From contig DASZDK010000003.1 in assembly GCA_035942035.1 (NCBI GenBank), positions 1-16,767 on the forward strand: a stretch of 16,767 bases of DNA, given 5' to 3'. Each line of letters starts with the position of its first letter. Within the stretch, counting starts at the first letter, position 1. Of the stretch, positions 1 through 6,339 are shown piece by piece. The notes under the pieces are model-generated. The model did no database searches and was not told where the DNA came from. It was given only the letters and a program-made list of their open reading frames with translations. This stretch comes from JAHWJR01 sp035942035 (GTDB lineage Bacteria > Actinomycetota > Acidimicrobiia > Acidimicrobiales > CADCSY01). The translations under genes were made by a program, and so were the position numbers.

Positions 1-1
1 C

Positions 2-1984
2 CTGGAGCCCCTCTCGCAACGTTCGGTCATGCTGGCCGCCGACGGCAGTCTTTTGTCGGTGCTGCACCGGGAGGAGAACCGCAAGTCAGTTCCTCTCGAC
101 GAGGTGCCCCCGGTCGTGGTCGACACCGTGCTGGCCATGGAGGACGAGCACTTCTACCAACACTCAGGGATGAACCTGCGGGCCACCCTCAGGGCCATGC
201 TGGCCAACGTCTCCGCCGGTGACGTGCAACAGGGTGGGTCCACCATCACCCAGCAACTGGTCAAGAACGCCCTGCTCACCCCCAAGCAGGACGTCGAGCG
301 CAAGGCGAAGGAGGCCGTCCTCGCCCTTCGCCTCGAGCACCAGATGACCAAGGACGAGATCCTCGAGCGCTACCTGAACACGGTGTACTTCGGCAACAGC
401 GCCTACGGCCTCCAGGCGGCAGCAGAGGTGTACTTCGGCGTCGACGTTCAGCAGTTGGGCCAGGCCGAGGCGGCGCTTCTCGCCGGGCTCATTCGCAATC
501 CCATCGGGCAAGACCCGTTCGTCCGCCCGGATGCGGCCCGAAGGGGTCTGGAACTAGTGGTGCAGCGCCTGTTGTCGGTGGGCCAGATCGACGAGGACCA
601 GGCGGAGGCGATCAACGACATGCCGATCCCGAGCGAGCCCCAGAACGGCGAACGGGTGCCCGAGCCCAGGGACCACTTCGCCGAGGAGGTCGTCCGCCGT
701 CTCCTCGACGACCCCCGCATGGGCGAGAGCGAGTCCCAGCGCTACAACGCGGTGTTCCGAGGCGGGTTGACCATCCGCACCACGCTCGACCCGCGGCTCC
801 AGGGATTGGCGGAGGAGGCAGTGGCCTCGACGTTGCCCGACACCGGTGGCCAGTTCACCGCCGCGCTGGTGAGCGTGCAGCCGGGAACCGGGGCGGTGCG
901 GGCCCTGGTGGGCGGCTTCGAGGAGGCCGAGTACAACATCGCCACCCAGGGCGTGGGCCAGCAACCGGGGTCGGCGTTCAAGCCGTTCGTGCTCGCCACC
1001 GCCCTGGAGCAGGGGCTCTCCCCCCAGTCGACCATCGACGGTCGGGGCCCGTGCCGGTTCCCCAACCCCGACGCCCCTGACGGTGTCTACGAGGCCGAGA
1101 ACTTCGAGGGGTCCACCGGGAGGATCGTCTCCCTCGTCGAGGCCACCCACCGCTCCCTCAACTGCGCCTACCTCCGCTTGGGCCTCATCGTGGGGCTCGA
1201 CCAGGTGGCGGCCACCGCGGCGAGGATGGGCATCACCACCCCGCTCGACCCGGTGCTCTCCCTTCCCCTTGGTTCCAAGGAGGTCCGCCCCATCGACATG
1301 GCGGGCGCCTATGCCACCTTCGCCGCCGACGGCATGCACTTCCCGCCCTACCTGATCGAAGAGGTTCTCGACGAGCAGGGCAACGTCGTGTTCGGGGGGA
1401 CGCCACCTGGTGAGCGCGCCATCTCGGAGGCGAGCGCCCGCCAGGCCACCGACGTGCTCCAGGGGGTGGTGATGGGCGGCACCGGCACCCGGGCTCGGTT
1501 CGCCGACGGACGACCGGTTGCCGGCAAGACGGGAACCACCTCCGACTACAGCGACGCCTGGTTCGCCGGCTATGTCCCGCAACTGGCCACGGCGGTGTGG
1601 ATGGGCTCCCCGGAGGGCAACGTCCCCATGCGCGAAGTCGGTGGCATCCGCGTGACCGGAGGCTCCTACCCGGCGCAGATCTGGCAGGCGTTCATGGGCC
1701 CGGCTCTGGCGGAACAACCGGTGGTTCCCTTCCCGACCGCGCCTGCTGCAGGGCGGGTGGAGCTCCTGCACCTGCCGGAGGAGCCGCCTCCCACCACCAC
1801 GACATCGCCGCCTCCCACCACCACCACGACGGCAGCGCCGACCACGACCACGACCACCACGACGGCACCCCCCACGACCACCACGACGGCGCCGCCCACG
1901 ACCACGACCACGGAGGCGACCACCACGGCGAACGCCGGCGACGGCGATGGAAGCGGGGGGCAGGGCAACAACAATCGGGAGTGA
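2..1984 (+). CDS. Class A penicillin-binding protein (peptidoglycan glycosyltransferase/transpeptidase), 5'-partial
   Basis: Bifunctional cell-wall enzyme that polymerises lipid II and cross-links stem peptides outside the membrane. The frame is open to the left edge, so the cytoplasmic tail and membrane anchor lie outside the window. Numbering from the ATG at 29: the GT51 domain shows EDEHFYQHSG (from E38, catalytic Glu), GGSTITQQLVKN, RKAKEA and ERYLNTVYFGN. The transpeptidase shows the nucleophile box SAFK (S315, K318), SLN (S376-N378) and KTG (K500-G502). After about residue 585 a low-complexity tail of Thr runs separated by Pro/Ala ends in a Gly/Asn-rich stretch; such tails are seen in actinobacterial PBPs and probably span the wall. 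The internal ATG at 29 is unlikely to be the true start because in-frame residues before it (LEPLSQRSV) continue normally. All catalytic residues are present, so it should be active. Confidence 0.95.
   Translation: MEPLSQRSVMLAADGSLLSVLHREENRKSVPLDEVPPVVVDTVLAMEDEHFYQHSGMNLRATLRAMLANVSAGDVQQGGSTITQQLVKNALLTPKQDVERKAKEAVLALRLEHQMTKDEILERYLNTVYFGNSAYGLQAAAEVYFGVDVQQLGQAEAALLAGLIRNPIGQDPFVRPDAARRGLELVVQRLLSVGQIDEDQAEAINDMPIPSEPQNGERVPEPRDHFAEEVVRRLLDDPRMGESESQRYNAVFRGGLTIRTTLDPRLQGLAEEAVASTLPDTGGQFTAALVSVQPGTGAVRALVGGFEEAEYNIATQGVGQQPGSAFKPFVLATALEQGLSPQSTIDGRGPCRFPNPDAPDGVYEAENFEGSTGRIVSLVEATHRSLNCAYLRLGLIVGLDQVAATAARMGITTPLDPVLSLPLGSKEVRPIDMAGAYATFAADGMHFPPYLIEEVLDEQGNVVFGGTPPGERAISEASARQATDVLQGVVMGGTGTRARFADGRPVAGKTGTTSDYSDAWFAGYVPQLATAVWMGSPEGNVPMREVGGIRVTGGSYPAQIWQAFMGPALAEQPVVPFPTAPAAGRVELLHLPEEPPPTTTTSPPPTTTTTAAPTTTTTTTTAPPTTTTTAPPTTTTTEATTTANAGDGDGSGGQGNNNRE
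1784..1927 (+). repeat. Low-complexity ACC/ACG (Thr-Pro) tract in the PBP tail
   Basis: Runs of ACC and ACG codons interrupted by CCG/CCC/GCG encode (T)4-8 blocks joined by PP, AAP or APP. It begins at about residue 586 of the PBP and ends before the Gly/Asn-rich C-terminus. Such a tract can change length by slippage, so its exact size may vary among strains. Confidence 0.8.
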
Positions 1985-2082
1985 CCCCGGCCGGGTCGAC
2001 CAGGGACCAGGCCGCCCTCCGGGCCGCCGATGAACGGCGTCGTGGCCTCAGTTACCGGCGGGTGCGAGCGGAGACCGCCGGC

Positions 2083-2088
2083 TACGGT
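2083..2088 (+). promoter_or_regulatory. Candidate -10 (TACGGT) for a leaderless TreT-like gene
   Basis: TACGGT fits the actinobacterial TANNNT -10 consensus and ends 7 nt before an in-frame GTG at 2096. That places the expected transcription start at or next to the start codon. No convincing -35 hexamer is seen, which is common for this promoter type. This is pattern matching only. Confidence 0.45.
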
Positions 2089-2095
2089 CACGCCG

Positions 2096-3523
2096 GTGTA
2101 CGAGGTCCAACCCATCCCGGCGTTGCCGCTGACCCGGTTCGAGCCACTGGTGGGCGATGCCCACGCCGCCCGCCTGCGTGCCGCGGCCGAGCGGGCGGCG
2201 GTGGCGCTCAAGGACCGGTCGGTGTGGAACGTCAACTCCACTGCCAGTGGCGGTGGGGTGGCCGAGATGCTCCAACCACTCGTTGCCTACGCCCGGGGTG
2301 CCGGAGTCGACGCCCGGTGGGTGGTCATCGAGGGTGACCCCGAGTTCTTCCGCATCACCAAGCGCCTGCACAACGGCTTCCACGGCCAAGCCGGCGACGG
2401 TGGGCCCCTGGGCCACCCCGAGCACGCCCACTACGAGAAGGTGCTCACCGACAACGCCGAGGCGCTCGGCGCCGTGGTCCGGGCCGGCGACGTCATGCTG
2501 CTCCACGATCCCCAGACCGCCGGCCTGGTGCCGGCGATGGTGGGAGCCGGGACATTGGCGTTCTGGCGCGACCACATCGGCACCGACGTCGCCAACGAGC
2601 TCACCGAGCGATCGTGGGCGTTCCTGCGTCCCTACCTGACCGAAGCCGCCGGCTTCGTGTTCTCCCGGCCGGCCTACGTCCCGGACTGGCTCCGAGGTGA
2701 TCCCAGAGTCCACATCATCGCCCCCTCGATCGACCCCTTCTCCACCAAGAACGCCGACATGGCGCCCTCCACGGTCCGAGCCGTGCTGGCGCACGCCGGG
2801 ATCATCCAGGCCACTGGTGACCTCGATGTGCCCGCCTTCGTCCGGCGCGACGGTTCGCCGGGCCGGGTGGACCACGTCGCCGACATCGTGCGCGCCGGTC
2901 CTGCCCCGCTCCCGGACACCCCGCTGGTGGTGCAGGTGTCACGTTGGGACCGGCTCAAGGACATGTACGGGGTGATGGAGGGCTTCGCCGAACACGTGCT
3001 CGCCGGCACCGACGCCCAGCTGGCCCTCGTCGGCCCCAACGTCACCGGGGTCGCCGACGACCCCGAGGGCGCCGAGGTCCTCGACGAGTGCGTCGCCCGG
3101 TGGCGGACGCTGCCCGACGCCGCCCGGGTCCGGATCCAGCTCGTGGCCCTGCCCATGGCCGACGTCGAGGAGAACGCCGCCATCGTCAACGCCGTGCAGC
3201 GCCACGCCGCCGTGGTGGTGCAGAAGAGCCTGGCCGAAGGTTTCGGGTTGACCGTGGCCGAGGCAATGTGGAAGAGCCGTCCGGTGGTGGCCAGCGCCGT
3301 GGGCGGCATCCAGGACCAGATCGTCCACGGCGAACACGGCCTGCTCGTGCGCGACCCGACCGACCCCGAGGAGTTCGGGGCCCACCTGCGCCGGCTGCTC
3401 ACCGACCCGGCCTTCGCCGAGCAGCTGGGGCGCCAGGCGAGGGAGCGAACCGTCGAGCTGTTCCTCGGCAGTCGCCACCTCATCGAGTACGCCCAGCTGT
3501 TCAGCACCCTGATCGAGACCTGA
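2096..3523 (+). CDS. treT: TreT-like trehalose synthase (GT4-family glycosyltransferase)
   Basis: Predicted cytoplasmic retaining glycosyltransferase that joins a nucleoside-diphosphate glucose to glucose to give trehalose; this activity is known for TreT and the donor here is not determined. The protein carries the TreT-type N-terminal signature NSTASGGGVAEML and the IEGDPEFFRITKRLHNGFHG stretch, then a GT-B C-terminal half with VSRWDRLKD and the donor-site E-x7-E motif EGFGLTVAE (E381, E389, counted from 2096), followed by a VVASAVGGIQDQI segment. I chose GTG 2096 (475 residues) because a -10-like TACGGT sits just upstream and homology-like sequence starts soon after; an in-frame ATG at 2030 would add 22 residues without similarity to the family as I know it. 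It follows the PBP by about 110 nt and is convergent with the ferredoxin gene. Another disaccharide product remains possible. Confidence 0.82.
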   Translation: MYEVQPIPALPLTRFEPLVGDAHAARLRAAAERAAVALKDRSVWNVNSTASGGGVAEMLQPLVAYARGAGVDARWVVIEGDPEFFRITKRLHNGFHGQAGDGGPLGHPEHAHYEKVLTDNAEALGAVVRAGDVMLLHDPQTAGLVPAMVGAGTLAFWRDHIGTDVANELTERSWAFLRPYLTEAAGFVFSRPAYVPDWLRGDPRVHIIAPSIDPFSTKNADMAPSTVRAVLAHAGIIQATGDLDVPAFVRRDGSPGRVDHVADIVRAGPAPLPDTPLVVQVSRWDRLKDMYGVMEGFAEHVLAGTDAQLALVGPNVTGVADDPEGAEVLDECVARWRTLPDAARVRIQLVALPMADVEENAAIVNAVQRHAAVVVQKSLAEGFGLTVAEAMWKSRPVVASAVGGIQDQIVHGEHGLLVRDPTDPEEFGAHLRRLLTDPAFAEQLGRQARERTVELFLGSRHLIEYAQLFSTLIET

Positions 3524-3550
3524 CGTGTCGGGCGCCTCCGCCCGGGCACG
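3524..3550. terminator. Candidate bidirectional terminator hairpin between TreT-like gene and ferredoxin
   Basis: Immediately after the TreT-like stop codon, GGGCG (3530-3534) pairs with CGCCC (3539-3543) around a CCTC loop, and CGTG (3524-3527) pairs with CACG (3547-3550) across a small internal loop. It fills most of the 34-nt gap between two convergent genes. There is no U tract on either side, so terminator function is inferred from position and folding. Confidence 0.4.
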
Positions 3551-3557
3551 GCCGTGT

Positions 3558-3824
3558 TCAGTCGAGCTCGATGAAGATGCACTCCCCGGGGCACTCCTCG
3601 GCCGCCTCGATGGTGCGGTCCTCACCGCCGTCGGGAACGCGGGCGATGCCGTCGGCCGAGGCGGGGTGGCCCTCGCCGTCGAACAACTTCGTCTCACCGA
3701 AGTTGGAGGCGTCCTCTTTCACGTAGAACAGCCCGTCGTCCTTGCCGAAGAAGATGTCGGGAGCGATCTCGGCGCACAGCCCGTCGCCGGTGCACAGGTC
3801 CTGGTCGATCCAAACCTTGATCAT
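3558..3824 (-). CDS. Small single-cluster ferredoxin, probably [3Fe-4S]
   Basis: An 88-residue acidic electron-transfer protein. Cluster ligands are C11 and C17 in CTGDGLC, plus C78 in ECPGEC. The second position of the usual C-x2-C-x2-C set is D14, the pattern of [3Fe-4S] or Asp-ligated [4Fe-4S] ferredoxins that often serve cytochromes P450 and other oxidoreductases. C82 is an additional cysteine four residues after C78 and may be structural or an alternative ligand. The start at 3824 gives the family-typical MIKVWIDQDLC; GAAGGAGAGG lies about 12-17 nt upstream. An in-frame ATG at 3866 would add 14 unconserved residues. It is convergent with the TreT-like gene and divergent from the thiamine pyrophosphokinase gene, so its redox partner cannot be read from the neighbours. 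Confidence 0.88.
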   Translation of the reverse strand: MIKVWIDQDLCTGDGLCAEIAPDIFFGKDDGLFYVKEDASNFGETKLFDGEGHPASADGIARVPDGGEDRTIEAAEECPGECIFIELD

Positions 3825-3924
3825 GGTGCTGGTGTACCTCTCCTTCGCGGACGGTGCCAGCGTCATGGACGGTGCCGATTCGGCGGAGTCCTGCGGCGCT
3901 GCGGTCGGGTTCTGGAGGAGACCG

Positions 3925-4596
3925 ATGGACCAGGGTGAGGATGATGTCGTCGTCCTGACCGGAGGCGACCCCGTGTCGCCCGACCTGGTCGCAGACCTCC
4001 CGCCGCGAGCCTACGTCATCGCCGCAGACTCGGGGCTCGACCAGGCGGCGATCCTCGGTCTGGACGTCGACCTCGCCGTGGGGGACTTCGACTCCCTCGC
4101 TCCCGCCACTCTCGAGGCGGCGATGGCGGCGGGCTGCCGGGTGGAGCGACATCCCGCGGCCAAGGACCACACCGATCTGGAGCTGGGGTTGCGGGCGGCG
4201 CTCGAGCACGGGTGCCGCCGGGTGGTGGTGGTGGGTGGCTACGGGGGGAGGCTCGACCACTTTCTGGCCAACGTCCTGGTGCTGGCCAGCGCCGATTTCG
4301 CCGGGGTGGTCGTCGAGGCGCGGGTCGGGACCGCCCGCCTCAGCGTCGTCCGGGCCCGCACCGAGCTGCGTCGCAACGCTGGGGCGCTCGTGTCGCTGTT
4401 GGCCCTCGGTGGCGTGGCTCGGGGGGTGCGCACCGTCGGGCTGCGCTATCCGTTGCGCGACGAGGACCTGGCTCCGGGCTCGACCCGTGGCGTCAGCAAC
4501 GAGCTGACCGGCGAGGTGGCATCGGTGGCGGTGGCCGGGGGCACCGTGCTCGCCGTGCAGCCGGGCCCGACGAGGGTCCGGCGCAGAACTACTTGA
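3925..4596 (+). CDS. Thiamine pyrophosphokinase
   Basis: Transfers pyrophosphate from ATP to thiamine, making the cofactor thiamine diphosphate. The 223-residue protein shows the family's acidic metal/ATP motifs ADSG (34-37) and GDFDS (53-57), KDHTDLE (80-86) and GGRLDHFLAN (107-116), followed by the beta-rich thiamine-binding C-terminal half. The ATG at 3925 is preceded by GGAGGAG (3914-3920), 4 nt upstream; the same frame is open further left through a region overlapping the divergent ferredoxin, and I exclude that part. The last codons (RRRTT-stop) lie in the left arm of an 18-bp inverted repeat, so the C-terminus may have been reshaped by that element. Thiamine salvage kinases are commonly monocistronic, as here. 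Confidence 0.88.
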   Translation: MDQGEDDVVVLTGGDPVSPDLVADLPPRAYVIAADSGLDQAAILGLDVDLAVGDFDSLAPATLEAAMAAGCRVERHPAAKDHTDLELGLRAALEHGCRRVVVVGGYGGRLDHFLANVLVLASADFAGVVVEARVGTARLSVVRARTELRRNAGALVSLLALGGVARGVRTVGLRYPLRDEDLAPGSTRGVSNELTGEVASVAVAGGTVLAVQPGPTRVRRRTT

Positions 4597-4659
4597 GCGG
4601 TCCTGTGAGGAACCCGCAGGTCAATACACCTGGTGAGGGTCCAAGTAGTTCTGCGCCGG
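4578..4659. repeat. 82-bp palindromic element with perfect 18-bp inverted ends
   Basis: The left arm 4578-4595 (CCGGCGCAGAACTACTTG) is the exact reverse complement of 4642-4659. The 46-nt interior has a second inverted repeat, CAGGT (4617-4621) and ACCTG (4628-4632), around a 6-nt loop. The left arm covers the last codons and the TGA of the thiamine pyrophosphokinase gene, and the right arm lies 53 nt from the end of the convergent small gene. No direct flanking duplication is evident. It may act as a bidirectional terminator or be a dispersed palindromic element. Confidence 0.75.
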
Positions 4660-4712
4660 CCCCTGAGCGCCACCCGTAGATGGTGCTCCGCCGGGGCCGG
4701 CGGTACGGGATC

Positions 4713-4961
4713 TCAGTTCTGCGTCTGCAGGTTGCGAGCGGCCAGGCGCTGCTGAGCGGTCAGCCGGCGGTCGGGCTCGGCCGGCGCGGAGGCCGACTCG
4801 GGCTGAGCGGTGGCGGGAGCGGAGGGCGCCCAGGAACCGGAGTTGGCCTCGGCCGGCGGCGTGTTGCCCACCGCCTTGATCTCGTCTGCAGCCTGGCGCT
4901 CGAGCTCTTGGCGCCGGGCCGGGTCGTCGGCCTTGGACAGCCTTCGGAGCAGGTTCTTCAT
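4713..4961 (-). CDS. Small hypothetical protein (82 residues)
   Basis: I do not recognise a family. The protein begins MKNLLRRLSKADDPARRQEL, a short basic, probably helical segment continuing to EADEI-like charged residues around position 27, then a Pro/Ala/Ser-rich linker and a second predicted helix (DRRLTAQQRLAARNLQTQN) at the end. No cysteine, signal peptide or membrane segment is seen. The ATG at 4961 is preceded by AGAGAGG about 12 nt upstream; an in-frame GTG at 5015 would add 18 Pro-rich residues and lacks a ribosome site. A promoter-like CTGCCG-N18-TAGCAT lies about 110 nt upstream. It is convergent with the thiamine pyrophosphokinase gene. Coding nature is supported by the start signals and typical codon usage, not by homology. 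Confidence 0.6.
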   Translation of the reverse strand: MKNLLRRLSKADDPARRQELERQAADEIKAVGNTPPAEANSGSWAPSAPATAQPESASAPAEPDRRLTAQQRLAARNLQTQN

Positions 4962-5069
4962 GGCAGGTGCTACCTCTCTGAGTGGGGGGAAAGTCGGTGG
5001 CGGAACCAGTGGCACGGGGCCATCTGGCCCGCCTGCCGGCGCTTCTCCAACAGCGCCCGACCACAGCCC

Positions 5070-5099
5070 ATGCTACCGGCGACCCTGCCGAGCCGGCAG
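5070..5099 (-). promoter_or_regulatory. Candidate promoter for the 82-residue hypothetical gene
   Basis: On the minus strand CTGCCG (5099-5094) and TAGCAT (5075-5070) are 18 nt apart. The same -10 hexamer and a nearly identical -35 (TTGCCG, spacer 17) occur ahead of rho at 8547-8575, which supports the reading. It implies a 5' leader of about 100 nt before the ATG at 4961. Confidence 0.5.
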
Positions 5100-5101
5100 G
5101 G
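5083..5101 (-). terminator. Hairpin downstream of the 130-residue hypothetical gene
   Basis: CCCTGCCG and CGGCAGGG form a perfect 8-bp stem with a 3-nt loop, about 45 nt past the stop of the minus-strand gene ending at 5145. It overlaps the -35 region of the next minus-strand promoter, so it could end one transcript where the next starts, or be an operator. There is no U tract. Confidence 0.4.
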
Positions 5102-5144
5102 AGATCCCGTCCCGATGGCCGGAGCGCCGCCGGGCTGCACCGGG

Positions 5145-5537
5145 TCAGCGCTGGCCGGGCGGCAGGCCCTGGGGCGGCGGCCCGAGGTCGAAGCCCATGG
5201 CGATCAACCCGTTCTCGATCAACTTGCGCTCGGCGATGGTGAGCCGCCGGCGGCCGAGCACCATGTCAGCCTCCGGGTGGGGCACCCCCATGGTCTCGGC
5301 GGCCACCACCAGCGCCTGGTCGTAGTCCCACGCCGCTGCGTGCCAGTCACCAGGCGTGGTGGGCAGGTCGTCACCGAAGCCGCCCAGGCGGGCCCGCAGG
5401 GCCTTGAGCTCGACGGCCATGCGGCTGGCCTGTCCGGCGGGCTTCGGTGGCTGGTCGGCGGCGCCCTGCCTCGACGAGGCGCGATCCTTCGGCGCCCTGC
5501 CCTTGGCCACCAGCGGTCGCCGACGTCGGGTCGTCAT
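5145..5537 (-). CDS. Hypothetical protein, 130 residues, basic N-terminus
   Basis: No family recognised. An Arg/Lys/Pro/Gln-rich, probably disordered N-terminus (MTTRRRRPLVAKGRAPKD) runs to about residue 40. A more regular, likely helical domain follows with DYDQALVVAAETMGVP and LTIAERKLIENGLIAMGFDL, ending in a Pro/Gly-rich tail. The repeated pattern of a core helix pair after a basic tail would suit a small nucleic-acid- or protein-binding factor, but that is a guess. The start at 5537 is favoured by GGAGG 9 nt upstream. The gene follows the 246-residue conserved gene by 49 nt on the same strand, and a small hairpin sits in that gap, so co-transcription is possible but not certain. The longer reading in this frame upstream of 5537 overlaps the neighbour and is not credible. 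Confidence 0.68.
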   Translation of the reverse strand: MTTRRRRPLVAKGRAPKDRASSRQGAADQPPKPAGQASRMAVELKALRARLGGFGDDLPTTPGDWHAAAWDYDQALVVAAETMGVPHPEADMVLGRRRLTIAERKLIENGLIAMGFDLGPPPQGLPPGQR

Positions 5538-5560
5538 GACGCCATCCTCCCATCTCCGCC

Positions 5561-5578
5561 GGCCTCCCGCGTGAGGCC
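5561..5578 (-). terminator. Small hairpin after the 246-residue conserved gene
   Basis: GGCCTC (5561-5566) pairs with GAGGCC (5573-5578) around a 6-nt loop, 9 nt beyond the stop of the gene ending at 5587 and just before the ribosome site of the next gene. It is short and lacks a U tract, so a terminator or a translational structure are both possible. Confidence 0.25.
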
Positions 5579-5586
5579 CATCACCG

Positions 5587-6327
5587 TCAGATCGTCTGGT
5601 TGGCGAGCGCGAGGTGGTGAGCGGACCACCGCTGCAGGTTGCGCAACTTCCGCTCGTCGAGCACCTCACAGGTCCATCCCCAGTGGACCGACACCCAATC
5701 GTCGACGTCGACGTCGTCGGCGAAGCCGCGGTCGGAGATGGACCGCAGCACCCGCTCGTCGGTGGCATCGCCGAGCGCCAGCTTGCCCTCGCGGACCACA
5801 AGTGGCTGACGCCGCACGACCAGCTCGGCTCCGGCCACCGAGCGGACCTGACCCCAGCTGATCCGACAGCTCTCCATGGTTGCCATGCCGATCTCGTCGT
5901 GGTCGAGGTGGCGGTAGACGTCGAGCACGTGGAACAGGTGGAAGGGCCGGGCGCCCTGCGGCGGCTTGCGCAGGACCTGGTCGCGGACGCTGCCGGTGAG
6001 CTGGCGGCCGAAGCGCTCCTCGAGTGAGCGGAACAGCGCACCCGCCTCTACTCCGTCGAGCAGCTCGTTTCCGAGCCAGTAGGCCTCGACGACCCGGGCG
6101 TCGAAGGGGTCGCGGATGCCGTTGGCGGCGGCGATGGTGCGCAGGTAGGGAAAGGCCCCGGTGAACTTGGCCAGCAGCGGGGCCAGTCGCCGATCGGCCT
6201 GGCCGGCGGCGGCGTGCTCGAGCAGGACCTCCTGGTCGCTGCCCCCGCAGTAGCCGAGGTGGTTGGGCATGAAGGCGTAGCGGATGAACAGCAGCAGCCC
6301 GGAAGGAGGGGCGGCGACGACGGGCAC
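5587..6327 (-). CDS. Conserved actinobacterial protein of unknown function (DUF6390-like)
   Basis: A 246-residue soluble protein. Its opening segment (IRYAFMPNHLGYCGGSDQEV), the AFPYLRTIAAANGIRDPFDARVVEAYWLGN block near residues 59-86 and the FHLFHVLDVYRH segment resemble a family I recall as DUF6390, found in actinobacteria and sometimes near hydrogenase genes; that assignment is from memory. Several His, Cys, Asp and Tyr residues in these blocks could form a metal or ligand site. No signal peptide or membrane helix is seen. The start is a GTG at 6327, preceded on its own strand by TAGGCT ending 6 nt upstream; this -10-like box includes the TAG stop of the upstream oxidoreductase gene, only 9 nt away. 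It may therefore be read both from the oxidoreductase transcript and from its own leaderless promoter. Function unknown. Confidence 0.82.
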   Translation of the reverse strand: MPVVAAPPSGLLLFIRYAFMPNHLGYCGGSDQEVLLEHAAAGQADRRLAPLLAKFTGAFPYLRTIAAANGIRDPFDARVVEAYWLGNELLDGVEAGALFRSLEERFGRQLTGSVRDQVLRKPPQGARPFHLFHVLDVYRHLDHDEIGMATMESCRISWGQVRSVAGAELVVRRQPLVVREGKLALGDATDERVLRSISDRGFADDVDVDDWVSVHWGWTCEVLDERKLRNLQRWSAHHLALANQTI

Positions 6328-6333
6328 GCTCCC

Positions 6334-6339
6334 AGCCTA
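6334..6339 (-). promoter_or_regulatory. Candidate -10 (TAGGCT) fused to the stop codon of the oxidoreductase gene
   Basis: On the minus strand TAGGCT is followed by 6 nt and the GTG start at 6327. Its first three bases are the TAG stop of the upstream gene (6339-6337). This fits a leaderless TANNNT promoter. Confidence 0.4.

Noticed and set aside
554..1771. 405-codon open frame on the minus strand opposite the PBP gene
   Set aside because: It lies wholly antisense to a gene with intact catalytic motifs, is His/Arg/Gly-rich and shows no recognisable domain. Such frames are expected in GC-rich DNA.
1597..2337. Plus-strand frame encoding a His/Asp-rich segment (HHHHDG, DHDHDHHDG) that looks like a metal-binding protein
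   Set aside because: It is the +2 reading of the ACC/ACG Thr tract of the PBP tail and runs into the TreT-like gene; the His/Asp pattern is a by-product of that repeat.
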